64,000 nucleotides of DNA from Acestrorhynchus altus (lineage: Eukaryota > Chordata > Actinopteri > Characiformes > Acestrorhynchidae): the NCBI GenBank assembly GCA_034509495.1, contig CM067509.1, forward strand, positions 2,896,671 through 2,960,670, read 5' to 3'. Under the pieces are notes generated by a model that saw only the letters and a program-made list of their open reading frames with translations, was not told the DNA's origin and did not search any database. This document shows, piece by piece, positions 11,044 to 21,497 of this stretch. Position numbers and translations under genes: made by a program. Each line of letters starts with the position of its first letter. Position 1 is the first letter of the stretch.

Positions 11044-11090
11044 ATTCATGAGGAATGTCGAGTTGGTTCGACATTAAAAGTTGCATGAAT
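11044..11090. other. Palindrome (hairpin) with 8-bp perfect arms
   Basis: Arms AATGTCGA (11054-11061) and TCGACATT (11068-11075) are perfectly complementary around a 6-base loop GTTGGT. An outer pair ATTCATG (11044-11050) and CATGAAT (11084-11090) extends the symmetry. It lies about 100 bp before a LINE fragment. No function can be assigned. Confidence 0.7.
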
Positions 11091-11194
11091 TATAACCGTG
11101 CTGTTCAGACTTGAGTCGACTTGCTGCATATCGGATACGTCTTAACAGCCAGATTGTAATTCATGCAACATTTCTGTCAAGGATGACTCAGGAC

Positions 11195-11665
11195 TTGATC
11201 ATTCAGGACTTTGTGGACTGGTGCCGGCAGAACCCCTTCCAGATAACTGCGAGAAAGACCAAAGAATTGGTGGTGGATTTCCACAGGTGCAGACACACCC
11301 CTCCATCAGTGAACATCCACGGAATGGACGGTGAGAGAGTGGACACTTATATGTACCTTTTTGTTTAGTTAAACACCAGACTGGACTGGTCACTTAACAA
11401 TACTGCACTCAACAAAAGAAGCCAGAGCAGACGGAGGTCATTGGAGTGCATGGAGCACTCCCGAGGACCTTCTTTGACACAGTGGTGGCATTTACCATCT
11501 TTCCTGGTGTGGTCTGCTGGGACAGCAGTATTTCGATGGCAGACAGGAGGAGACTGAACAAACTCATTAAGAAGGCCAGTTCTGTCCTGGGAAGACCCTT
11601 AGAGTCAATGCAGGTGGTGGGAGTCAGAAAGATGGCAGCCAAGCTGTGCAATACTTCTTCCATCT
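11195..11665 (+). pseudogene. LINE reverse transcriptase C-terminal fragment
   Basis: The first part encodes DFVDWCRQNPFQITARKTKE and then LVVDFHRCRHTPPSVNIHGM, the familiar post-catalytic region of L2/CR1/Rex1-group reverse transcriptases (DWC...NP...KTKELVVDF). After a frameshift between about 11400 and 11446 the frame continues with FFDTVVAFTIFPGVVCWDSS and RRLNKLIKKASSVLGRPLES. This matches the conserved C-terminal stretch of the same proteins (VV...VVCW...LnKLikKAsSVLG). The catalytic palm and endonuclease are absent, as expected of a 5'-truncated copy. Exact clade is not certain. Confidence 0.85.
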
Positions 11666-11694
11666 CCCTGTGTGCAATTATCTGTGTATATATT

Positions 11695-11697
<3 letters not shown>

Positions 11698-11735
<38 letters not shown>
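11698..11735. repeat. (CA)n microsatellite
   Basis: About 18 CA units just after the LINE fragment, possibly grown from its 3' tail (tatatatttataca). Confidence 0.97.
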
Positions 11736-11737
<2 letters not shown>

Positions 11738-11935
11738 CTTGCTGTCCCTTTGCTGCTGCAGCATTTCCCCACTATTGCTCCACTAATAAAGGAATATCTC
11801 GTCCAGCCCTTAGTTTAAAGAAAAGTGAGGCCAACAAATCTTTGTCATGTGATTTGGACGTCACACACGCAGAGTGTCAGAATGATATCACGTAATCAAA
11901 GGTGTTGAACTGAAATGGTTCCAATAAAAGACTCA
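11736..11935. other. Short unique stretch
   Basis: No feature recognised between the CA run and the next Tc1 fossil. Confidence 0.4.
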
Positions 11936-11939
11936 GATC

Positions 11940-12395
11940 CGGCTCAATTGGACATGACCTACACGAAGAGGCAGAACTGACGGATTGTTCGATATGTACG
12001 GAGTGACCCAACAGCGGGCACTGATGCCCTTCATGAGTCATCCTCGTAGTGCCAGCACCATTGGCATACAGTTGTATGATGCAGGACTACAGCAATGGTG
12101 TTGTGCCAGACTGTCATCATGGGCAGCGGGTCATCTTTAGTGACGAGTCCCACTTTTGTCTTTGTGTAGGTGACCGTTGAATCCATGCGTGCGCTATTTC
12201 GCTAGACCTGTCCCTGATTCAAAATGTGTGGGAGGATATAGGACGTGCAATCATCACTCCTACCACTAGGAGTCCAAGCTCCAAGCTAAGACGTCTGGCA
12301 CGTTGCATTATACCTGAACAGCAATTGATGGACAGCATCTATACATGTATCTACTGCTCAAACATTCGCCAGGGAATGATGGAATAAGGTAAGGA
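11940..12395 (+). pseudogene. Tc1-like transposase fossil, heavily deleted
   Basis: The order of fragments fits a Tc1 transposase. VRYVRSDPTAGTDALHESSS-like coding lies near 11985-12045. It is followed by tcatctttagtgacgagtcc (VIFSDES, the block with the first catalytic Asp) near 12130, and then LIQNVWEDIGRAI near 12213-12250, a worn form of the NPIENLWD-type motif before the C-terminus. Much of the catalytic core between them is missing. Confidence 0.75.
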
Positions 12396-12719
12396 GTTTT
12401 AATAAAGTGCGTAGCCCGTGTACAGCACACTATCTATTAATGAAGCCACCACACTACTATCACAGCATGCATGAAGATAGAAAGCCATGCAGAACATCCC
12501 TGATCAAAGAGAAAGGATGGAAGAGTTTATCGGGATTGCTTCGCCGGAGGCATTCAAATGGAGACATGAAATTATTGCAAGTTAGAAGAACAAATTTCCT
12601 CCAGTTCTTGGAACTAGAAGAGCGTTTAGATGACAGAAAATGATGCGTCACTTTAAGTTTGTTGTTCATTATTATCAGTCCAGTAAATAGAAATATTCTT
12701 TGTAAGTGAGCTCAGAAAT
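12396..12719. other. Unique DNA, nothing recognised
   Basis: A 78-codon frame at 12407-12643 and its antisense partner have no recognisable domain. Confidence 0.4.
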
Positions 12720-13130
12720 GTGTTTGAGTGTTTTCCCACCTGTAGTTCGTTTGCTTTGGTCAGAATCAGTTAACGTTTTTGTGAAGTGCACCAAAGTGTG
12801 TCACAGCAAACAACGTGCGAATGCTCTCTCTGCTTATTGGTCCGACCTCTTTGGGGCAGAGGCGAGAAAGTAAATACAGAAAGAAGGTGCTTTGTTCTGG
12901 ACCAACACAGATTCCTGTACAGGTTAACACGGAGCAGCGTCAGAGAGGGTCTTTTGTTCTTAGCTGAGACATTTAGCTCAGAATCAATCAGGTCAGTTCT
13001 CACCACAAACAAACCACTCCGGAGTTCATTTGGGACCAGACTGAGACCACCTCCCCTAAACGGTGTCAATGTGGTTGTTTTGATTCGTGTGATTCCTGTT
13101 TTCACAAGACCAAAAAGTGCTGGTGTGAAA
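12720..13130. mobile_element. Probable hAT-like MITE
   Basis: The texture (ttggtccgacctc, ttctggaccaaca, ggaccagactgagaccacctcc, gattcctgttttcacaagacc) is that of a common teleost non-autonomous repeat whose ends pair gtttgctttggtc-like with gaccaaa-like motifs. It yields overlapping open frames on both strands (12770-13105 and 12786-13139), which I regard as non-coding. Ends not fixed. Confidence 0.35.
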
Positions 13131-13188
13131 ATGCCATAAATATAATTATATGAAATGTTAAGATCCTGTGAAGTTGTTATTAATAAAC

Positions 13189-13255
<67 letters not shown>

Positions 13256-13325
13256 AATAATATTATCATCATCATCATTACCATTATTATTATTATTATT
13301 ATTGTTATTGTTATTATTATTATAA
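13189..13325. repeat. (ATT)n microsatellite with ATC and GTT variants
   Basis: A long ATT run, then a short ATC interruption near 13265 and further ATT/GTT units. Confidence 0.97.
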
Positions 13326-13778
13326 TGAATGCAGTCAGCCTAGACATACTGTATTTGATATCTGATGTTTGTTTTCATTTCAGACTAGCATTGCTAACAC
13401 TGACATATTGTCTTCCCTCTCAAAGCACAAACCAAAAAAAAAAATTATATATATTGATAATTAATAATTTAATATATATAAAAAATGTTCCTACACATAA
13501 GTAGCTTCTTACTCTCCCTTTGTGATGTATTGTGGGATAACCAGTTTTGAATATACATGGGGGATGTTTGAGTATATTCTATGTTCATGTGTTACATAAT
13601 ACACATTCAAAATCTAATTAGAATTAGTCATTAATAAGCAACTGGGATGCACCCTGTGCTTTTCCTGGCAGATGTCTCCTCATGTCTGAAAAATGCTTTT
13701 TGGTCTCTGCTGCATATTTAGTCTCTGACATGTCAGGCAGCTAAAAAATTGTTATATTTTTGACCCACCAGATTAACC

Positions 13779-13782
<4 letters not shown>

Positions 13783-13837
<55 letters not shown>
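13783..13837. repeat. (CA)n microsatellite
   Basis: About 27 CA units with no interruption. Confidence 0.98.
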
Positions 13838-13840
<3 letters not shown>

Positions 13841-15283
13841 CCTGTTACAGTTGTGAAAGCTGTTCAGAGGGTTTAAAACTCAATGAAGCTATTTTATATT
13901 AGGGGTTATTTTTGACCCTCATGTAAACATAATATACAGAATATAAGACAACACCAGGGTTCAACACCTTCTGAATAGCTGAACATAAACTTTCTGACAC
14001 CAAAATGATATTGAATGGTTGTTGGAACCAACGTCTCATTGACTGTTTGTTCGCAGCTGTTGTGAATGTGATTATGTGTCAACGTGAATCAAACATAACT
14101 GCTCAATTCACTGCGCCACTCACTGTAACAGTACCTCCAACATCCGGAGTGTTATCGCTGAGGAGATTATACAGATGTCCCTCTCAGAAACCAATCCAAT
14201 CTGCATAGGGTTTAAAAATGACTTTAATCTGAACTCAGAATTGGACTCCGCAGAGCTGAACGATTGAGTGATCTAGAGTGACCACTTCAATTTTAGATTA
14301 CAAATTCATATAATAGGGCCTATGTACGGTTTCTTGTATGGAAGCTTTTCTATACTCTATTTAGATGTTCTGACTTATCTTCAGCACCAGGGGAAAAGCG
14401 ATTTATCATGTTATTATATGTTATATATTTCTTTGAATGTTTATATACTTACTTACTGTTTTATAAGTTGGTAATAAGACATTTCAGGGGGCCTTTATTT
14501 CATTTTGAGCTGGTTATTTATCCTTAAACGTGAATGATCATGTTCTGACAATGACAATGGTGTATCATTACACTTCCAGAGCATTCAGTGTAGGATCATG
14601 TGTTGAAACGAGTACCGTGGGCACATGTTACTCATTATTACACACTCACACAGCTCTCTGGAGAGCTTGGACTTGTAAATAGCAATAGCTTTGTGTGGAT
14701 GACCAAGTGAGAGTGTGACTCAAAGGACACATGCAGTTAGCATCAGTAGAGCCAGTCATTGTCCACCCACCAGAGTCTGGCTTTAAATCCTTCAGTTCAT
14801 TAAAACTGTTGAGCTGAATCACCACAGATATTCCAACATTAAATCTGCCTTCAGAGAGAATGAATGTGATTCACCTCTAAAGCACCTAAATAGAAATTAC
14901 TGTACAGTTAAGTGACTCATCCGTATCAGGTTTAAAAGTTTCCGCCGTTATAAAGTGTGGAATTATTTGAAGGCACTTTGTATGATGCAATGCAGAAAAA
15001 AAAGAGTCACTTAGAACATGAACGACATCCACAAAAATGCATAAAGTTTAAACGTCCACAATTTATTTCAACTCAACATCTTTTAAATTAGCTCACGTTC
15101 GACTGTGAGTGAAATCGCTCTAACCTACTTAAATTCATGCACTGCCAATTTAAAATCTAGATTTCTTTTTCATTTTTGTATTTATAGGAGACAGATATTT
15201 TTATTTTCAGGAGATCAAAGGCTGCTGTGATTTTTCAGCATTTATGATGTAAATATTCAGAGGATTGCATTTTTCTAGGGCGT
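13838..15283. other. Unique DNA, nothing recognised
   Basis: About 1.4 kb with no repeat family, no convincing coding frame and no RNA gene. A 67-codon frame at 14005-14208 is likely chance. Confidence 0.45.
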
Positions 15284-15450
15284 TACTATGATATCCCATG
15301 GTGGTTGCTATGGGTTTAATGGGCATTTGCTATGGTACCCCACGTTGTTGCCATGGTGTTGGTAAGTGGCTGCTATGGTATAAGTGATGTGTGTTAGGTG
15401 GTTGCTATGGCGTTGGTAAGTGGTTGCTGTGGTACCCCGTGTGGTTTGTC
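15284..15450. repeat. Degenerate minisatellite (ggttgctatgg units)
   Basis: At least six copies of g(g/c)ttgctatgg or close variants are spaced by gt(t/g)ggtaagt, taccc and similar links. This resembles a minisatellite type frequent in fish, here old and diverged. Confidence 0.85.
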
Positions 15451-16339
15451 GTGTGTTACTAACATGTTTGTATCCTTGTGACTTTTCAGCTTCAGTAATT
15501 AATATTAATTGTTTTAAAGTCTGTACCTAATTAGCAGCCTAGTAAAAAGCAGAAGGCCAGATCTGCATATTCAGTCAGACGAAAATGAGAGCTTCAAAAA
15601 CATGCAAGGAACTTAAAAACCCGTCCTAAATTATACAACGAACCAGTGTAGATCTTATCAAACAGAGGTGATGTGGGGTATTTCTTTGTAGACTAAGGAT
15701 CTATGCTGCTGCAGTTTGCACAAGCTGTATGTATGGATGTATTGTCTCAGGAAGGCCAGTAAACAGATCATTACAATAATCAATTCTTTTTGTAACCCGT
15801 GCAAGGAGCAAAATAAATGACTGAGGAGGCACAACTATTCCAACCCACTGAACAGCTGGCGATATAAACGAGTAAACTGTTCGGTGTTAGGAAAAACTCA
15901 ACCCTCTGCTACACTTACCTCATATGAAATCTAGTGAACCTCATTAATTAATCAAACAGATGTTGCAAAAGTAATGATATGTGATAAACATCTACAGACG
16001 ACTAGTGTTTGCTAATGATAACATCTCGCCATCCAGCAGCCTGCTTCAGTCGTGCGGCAGTGCAGGAAGAAGACACCAAGGGTATCATATAAGTAGACTT
16101 ATATGACTTCCATCTACGTCATAAACGAGAGTTAAACGGAACTGATTTTAAACCTACACCCTGGTGTCATACTTCAAGTTTGGTAGCTGCATCTATTCAG
16201 GAACTTAACAGTCAGTGGAACCCAAATGCATCAGTGGAACCACCAGTGGAGTTAATTTAACCCTGACATTTTTACAAAGACTGTAAAAGCCTAAAGGTCA
16301 TCTAATAAAAAGGACACCTTGAGCTTTAAATAGCAGCCA
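15451..16339. other. Unique DNA, nothing recognised
   Basis: No gene or repeat recognised. A short tandem-like echo (agtggaaccc, cagtggaacca) occurs at 16214-16245. Confidence 0.4.
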
Positions 16340-16389
16340 ATATTTTTTTTTTTTTGGTGGCCTCTACGAGTAAAAAGCCTCTTGTTCCT

Positions 16390-17000
16390 GTGGCTCGAGT
16401 CACAGTTATTCAAACCCACCTTGCGCCTTGCATGCCTGATGTGCCTGTACTGTTCCCTCTCAACCCAACCCCTGGAGGAGTCCCCCTGCCTGAGTTTAAG
16501 AAACCAAACAGAAACGCTAGTGGAGCACAGAAGAGCCATTAGCATCCCGCACTTGCCTGAGGGACCGTGCTGAAGTGCACACACTCCCGCTGACTTGCAC
16601 ATACACACACTTGTGTGGCATACAAGACTAACAGCTTAGTGCGCCCAGCATTCACTCATTTGCCTGATTCCAGACAGGCCTGTCAGTGGGTTATCACGCT
16701 GTCTCTGCGCATTCACTCAGTGGCGGCTGCTGCCCCGAGGCCTTGTTTCTTTTTAACCCAGGCTAGAGAGGGAGTTTACAGAAGCTCTTGCCGCTCCCAC
16801 GGACTTGCTGCAATGCTCCTGCGGCTGCTAATGGGAAGTCTCAGTGCCTTGCCCTGCTGCTCAATGATGCTCTGTTGAGAGCGTCTTCAAGGCATTTGCA
16901 TAGATTCCCTGTCAGGGATGCGAGTGTGCTTTCAGCCTGGCAAGGGGTGAAGCGTTTTAGTGGTGCCATCAATGCTGTTCTGAAGCTGCTGCAGAGTGAT
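16390..17000. promoter_or_regulatory. Candidate conserved non-coding block
   Basis: About 600 bp without microsatellites or transposon motifs, clearly less AT-rich than its neighbours. It contains blocks such as gctgctaatgggaagtctca, ctcaatgatgctctgttgag and ggcatttgcatagattccct (an octamer-like ATTTGCAT core). Several overlapping frames are open on both strands (16291-16608, 16354-16573, 16615-17003) but none shows a domain or consistent splice sites, so regulatory DNA is likelier than an exon. This is inference from composition only. Confidence 0.35.
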
Positions 17001-17936
17001 TAGAAAGTGGCCTGATGAAGATCTAAATCAGGAAGGGCACTAAGACGGGGAACAATGCTACAACAGAAGTGGTGCAACTAACGATGCTGGCATCTCCGAA
17101 CACTGGGCGGAAAGACGAAGAGTTTGAGGTGCCTCACGGGAATCTCTGCAGCAATCAGCTGTGAAAACCAAATGATTTTAGATGCGAAGATGGTCGGGGT
17201 GAATGCAACTGTGATGTCAAATGAATGCACTAGTGTAGGAGCCATTTGAGGTAGCGTGCAAGGTGGTGGGGCATTTGAAATTCAGGCAGCGAGTCTTGTG
17301 ATGTCTTGAAAGGCACAGCAAGAGGCAACATTCGAAATGCTGCTTGGCACTCATCGAGCTCCAGCAATATTTCAGCCTCTGCAAGAACACTTGCCTGCTT
17401 TCATACTATGAAATGAATGCGGGCCCAACACTGCGACCCCGTGAAACCCCTTTGACGTCCCTTTGATTTTGAGCTTGGATTGCTATCTGTCATCTTGCTG
17501 GTTCCAATCGTTTGCTGGCCACTGCATCCCAAGCCTTTTAGTATCTCTACATGAGACTAGATTATGATCTAAATTCTCTAAGCAGCTGAACCTTTTTTCC
17601 CACACAGTCAGCCAGCGAAAGTAGCCACGGTTGGAGTAAGGATGGATTGGGCTCATGCTTTTGATGGTGGCACACAGTTGAAATCAATAAGACTAAAGTG
17701 CTTTTCGGAAAAGACGGGCAGGAGAAGTTAATGAAGGAAGCCAGTGGTCAGATGTCTCTCTTTGTTTATTAGCAAAAAGAACTGTGGAGAAGAAAATGGA
17801 AACTTTGAAATGGAAATCAAAAATCCATGGTATCCCATTAACAATAACAACATTCACACACTAGGGCTGGTCAGTATGAATAGAAAAGTCTTGATCTGAT
17901 TGGTCATAACATTAAGGACACGGTTTTTTCTTTAAA
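17001..17936. other. Unique DNA, possibly part of the conserved block
   Basis: Non-repetitive and of mixed composition. No gene or repeat recognised; the end near 17890 (gtcataacattaaggaca) is a possible Tc1 scrap. Confidence 0.4.
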
Positions 17937-18182
17937 TCAGCTACTCTAAGGTAAGGTGCACATGGACCCAACCAATCCACACACGGTGATACACACTCAT
18001 ACACACTAGTGAACTCATACCGTAGGCGGCAGTGAGCACAAGGAGGAGTCAGCAGCCCCATCCACAGCGCTGAGGGAGCAGTTGGCCAGTAAAGTGCACT
18101 ACAGTCAAGGGCAGGAGTCAGTTCAGGGATATGAATCTGCAACCTTCCAGTCACAAGGCTGGTTTCCGAACCACCCCTTAAA
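17937..18182 (-). mobile_element. tRNA-like SINE repeat, copy 1
   Basis: Shares with 20213-20415 the ordered blocks cacacactagtga, ggcagtgagcaca, cagcccc/cctatcc(a/t)cagc and gggagcagttgg/gctgg. Read on the minus strand its head (gtggttcggaaaccag, then gcagattcatatccctgaac) resembles tRNA A- and B-box spacing. This is a familiar teleost interspersed repeat type; the tRNA origin is my inference. Confidence 0.7.
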
Positions 18183-19423
18183 CAGAGGTTGTCGATTATA
18201 CCCAAAATGGTAGTGTTTTATTTGGAGTTTGTGAGAAATGTTGTCAAGCATCAACAAAAACACATGCCTGTAAAGAGCAAAACAACAGAAACCAGGAATG
18301 TGGAGTGGTCTCTTAATCACTCCAGAGTTGTATATATCATATATACACCAAGTCATGTCTCCATGCCTTTGCCAGTGGAATGACCAGCAAGTTCTCAAAG
18401 AAAAGGGCCAAATCATGATGAAGACCAGTAATTCCAGTGATGTACAGCCGTTCAGTCTTTGCTGGGGTTGAGTTTCAGGTGATGGGCTTCCGTCCGTGAG
18501 ATGCAAGTTGAAATGTGGGTGTCAGAAGGCGAGAAAGAAAGGATGAGCTGAGTCAGCATGGCAGCAATAAAAAATACATGGGATGATTTTACTTTAGAAG
18601 AGAAGATTGCTTTGGTTGGTCTGACCTTTTCCTTTCTCTCCGCCGTCTCTGCTCATGTGCGTGAGCGAACGCCTGTTGTCTCCTCTGCCCCTTCTATTTT
18701 ACCGCCCTGTGCAGAAGCAGAACCACCCCCCTGTTGCTGATAGTCTATATGAACGTTCCAGTCAGATGTTCCTCCAGACTGCTGTCAGTAGAAAAGCTAT
18801 TTAGCAGATCAGCTTCATCTGGTGTTAATTATTCTTAGTGACTTCAGGTGCTGTTAATTAAGGCCCATAATTAACCCACTGGCTGGGTCATGTGACCCAG
18901 CATTTCAGTACAAAAAAAAAAACACACCCTGCAGTTTTTAATATAGGCTTAACATAATCAATTCAGAACGAAACTTTTCGTTTCACTTAAAAGTCACTTT
19001 GCAAATGTCAGCTTGATAAACAAGACGCTGTTTATTCTGCTTCAACGCAGCTGAATCTGATTCAGCTTAATTGCACAGGAGTTAATTCAACGCTGACGAT
19101 ATCACGGTGCAGCCTGTATGAAGGTAGCATACCAAACCTATCAGTTATCAGATTGTGCTGACTGCTAATGAAAGCTGAATGCAGACTCACCGCGTCAGGA
19201 CACTACTTGCAGAATGTATATCAACCAGCACATTAACAGAGCAAAGTTGGTAAATAGTGAAGAGTTCAGGGATGTCCGATGCACATTTCTCATCGTGATG
19301 TGTAAGCAGGGATTTACTTTACTGATTCCTAAACTCACCCTTCGGGTTCACTTTGGGAAGTAGAGAAGAAAAGGGCCTACAGACTGGTGTAGTAAACATA
19401 AAACCTAAATGTTAGCAATGTCT
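18183..19423. other. Unique DNA, nothing recognised
   Basis: A 60-codon frame at 18558-18740 begins MAAIKNTWDDFTLEEKIALV but shows no known family to me and ends in low complexity. It lacks clear splice sites. No repeats recognised. Confidence 0.4.
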
Positions 19424-19546
19424 ATTCGTTTCCATCTGAATTAAAACCCAAATGAAATGTCCAGTGCATGTTTACTGCTCTCGCCACTGAGGGGGCAGGG
19501 CTAATCACATTGCTGACCCAGATATTGGGTTAAAGCAGAAAATGAG
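19424..19546 (+). repeat. Family A repeat, copy 2, left part
   Basis: Carries the family blocks gaattaaaacccaaatg, gagggggcagggctaatcac and gacccagatattgggttaaa, ending in aatgag at the LTR boundary. The right part resumes at 20020. Confidence 0.85.
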
Positions 19547-20019
19547 TGTCATGTCTGCCCTTTGTCAGTCCAGTTTACCTCTGTCTTCCTGTCTTGATGT
19601 TATTGTTTGGGTTGTTTGTTTTTTGTCCTTGTCTCCTCCCTTGCTCCGCCCATTCCCACCTGTGTCTGATTTGTAACCCTGCCCCCTCGTTATCATGTCT
19701 AGGTGTTGTCTATGTCATGTTGTATTTTAGACCCTTTGTTTCAGTCTGTCTTTGTCAGTCCTTTTGTTACCTACCATGTTTGTTACCACAGTTAGTGTTT
19801 TGTTTGTTGGTTTGTTGCTAGTTCACTTTGTTCCCTTCCCTGTATCTTAGTATTGTTACCTCCTGTTTTGTTTGTAGCTTGTTTTGTTTTATTTAGTGTT
19901 CGTTAGTATTTCCCTGCTTTTGTTTGTGTGCAAGCTTTGTTTTTCTTTATTTATTAAATCATCTTCCCCGGCATTTGCCTCCACACCCTCGTCCTTGTTC
20001 TGTCTGCTCACACTTGACA
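19547..20019 (+). mobile_element. Solo LTR, Ty3/gypsy type, with target duplication
   Basis: 473 bp, starting TGTCATGTC and ending CTTGACA, so it has the TG...CA ends of LTRs with TGTCA/TGACA inverted tips. It is flanked by the 5-bp direct repeat ATGAG (19542-19546 and 20020-20024). There is a poly(A)-signal-like tttattaaatc block near 19957 and a C/T-rich end. The two sides of the insertion join to give exactly the sequence of the empty family A copy at 40535-40539. No internal gag/pol DNA is present, so recombination between two LTRs probably removed it. The open frames inside (19546-19821, 19884-20123) are hydrophobic T-rich artefacts. Confidence 0.93.
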
Positions 20020-20150
20020 ATGAGAAGGAAGGGGCTGTTCACTCTCTTTCTTTGCTCACACAGTGTTCAAATTTCAGACGTCCTGATACTCATACGTTCA
20101 TAAATAATAAAGGACCTCTCTAGGTTTTCTTTAATATATATTTTTTTGAC
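20020..20150 (+). repeat. Family A repeat, copy 2, right part
   Basis: Starts with the duplicated ATGAG and runs agaaggaaggggctg as in copy 5, then gtgttcaaatttcag as in copy 1, and fades in an AT-rich run. Confidence 0.75.
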
Positions 20151-20212
20151 AACATTTGGGCTTTTTAGTCCATAAAAAATTAGTAAGTAAGCAGTAATAG
20201 CAACTATACTTT

Positions 20213-20415
20213 TTTAACCCACTGTGTTGTGCACACATGGGAATCAATCCTCCACATTTAACCCATCCCCACACACTAGTGACTTCACACACCAGGGGGC
20301 AGTGAGCACACGTGCCCCGAGTGATGGGCAGCCCTATCCTCAGCACCCCGGGGAGCAGCTGGGGAGTTCAGTGGCTTGCTTCAGTCATGTCCCGCCAGTT
20401 CAGGGATTCTAACAA
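20213..20415 (-). mobile_element. tRNA-like SINE repeat, copy 2
   Basis: Same blocks as 17937-18182: cacacactagtgac, gggggcagtgagcaca, gggcagccctatcctcagc, gggagcagctgggg and agtcatgtcccgcc. It lies between two family A copies. Confidence 0.75.
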
Positions 20416-20469
20416 ACTACAAGACTTATTTATTCTTATCTATTTATTGTGGTCTCATCATTTTGTGAT

Positions 20470-20965
20470 GAACTGTTGGTGAGTAATACCAGCTAAAAAT
20501 GCAGCTAAGTTCACTCATTTCCAGTGGAATTAAATTCTAGTTTAAATGCCAAAGGAGCTTCCAGTGCAGCTTTACTGTTCTGTCCATGTGTACATGCTCA
20601 ACCTGGATGCAGACTTCAACTAATCAGCAAGGGGGGATGTGAAGGGATCATACTGATACATGCAAAAATAAACAAACAAACAAACAAACAAATAAATAAA
20701 AAGAAATAATGAAGTATATATGCAGATAGGTTTTATGTTATTCGGAATATTCTTAAGTATTTTAAAGAGGTTTATGTTGTCAATATATACAAATTATAAA
20801 ATTAGTAGATCTCAAATGAAGACAAATTTTGGTATCCTTGAGCATCCTATCTGATGTGTGACTGTCTCCTATAAATACATTTTTGGTGAATAGAAATATG
20901 TCAAACTTTGAAACCCTCCCAAAAAATTGGCCTAGATTTTGAAAAGTTAAATACAAGCATAGGCC
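20470..20965 (+). repeat. Family A repeat, copy 3
   Basis: Starts again at the family's left part (cactcatttccagtggaatt), then ctgttctgtccatgtgtaca, tgctcaacctggatgcagac, and ends with tgactgtctcctataaatac and ggtgaatagaaatatgtcaa. It is internally shorter than copy 1. A (CAAA)n run lies at 20667-20692. Confidence 0.85.
20667..20706. repeat. (CAAA)n/(TAAA)n microsatellite
   Basis: Six or so CAAA units followed by TAAA units, within family A copy 3. Confidence 0.9.
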
Positions 20966-21403
20966 TTATATATTTCTATATATTTCTATGTACGTAAGCA
21001 TATAAATACAATAAGTCAAGTATACTTAATCGTGTATTTGATCAGTACATCTCTAACAAGTATGCAAGAAGCCAGTTCACTTATTTTTAGTTTAAAGACG
21101 TAAACAAATGGAAAACTTGAAGGAACTCGTGAAAGAAAAGATCAATATTCAGGTTTGTTCAGAGGCCGAGACACTACATGAGTTGCACTGACATTCTTGG
21201 AACAACATCTTAAAGTATTTGTCCAGGCTAGTTATTAGGTAAAGTGTAGACTTTGAGCTATGTGTGTTTTGTAACCAGCAATTAAGTTAAAAAGCTGAAC
21301 ACACTCTTCATGAACACACTCACTGAGGTCAAGCCTGGTGCTGGAAAACAGACTTCAGTTCAAACATTCCCATCCATGATCCATTCTGTAATTGCTGCCC
21401 TAT
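20966..21403. other. Unique AT-rich DNA
   Basis: No feature recognised. Confidence 0.4.
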
Positions 21404-21419
21404 ATAATAATAATAATAA

Positions 21420-21450
<31 letters not shown>

Positions 21451-21497
21451 AAGAAGAAGAAGAAGAAGAAGAATATAATAATAATAATAATAATAAT
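21404..21497. repeat. (AAT)n(AAG)n(AAT)n compound microsatellite
   Basis: AAT units to about 21419, about 18 AAG units to 21473, then AAT/ATA units to 21497. The pure-purine AAG core is of the kind that can form triplex DNA. Poly-Ser, poly-Phe and poly-Lys frames across it are artefacts. Confidence 0.98.

Noticed and set aside
18558..18740. 60-codon frame beginning with a plausible globular segment
   Set aside because: No family recognised, no splice context, and it ends in low complexity. Left unannotated as a gene.
19546..20123. Two hydrophobic open frames resembling membrane proteins
   Set aside because: They lie inside the solo LTR; Cys/Leu/Phe richness comes from its T-rich strand.
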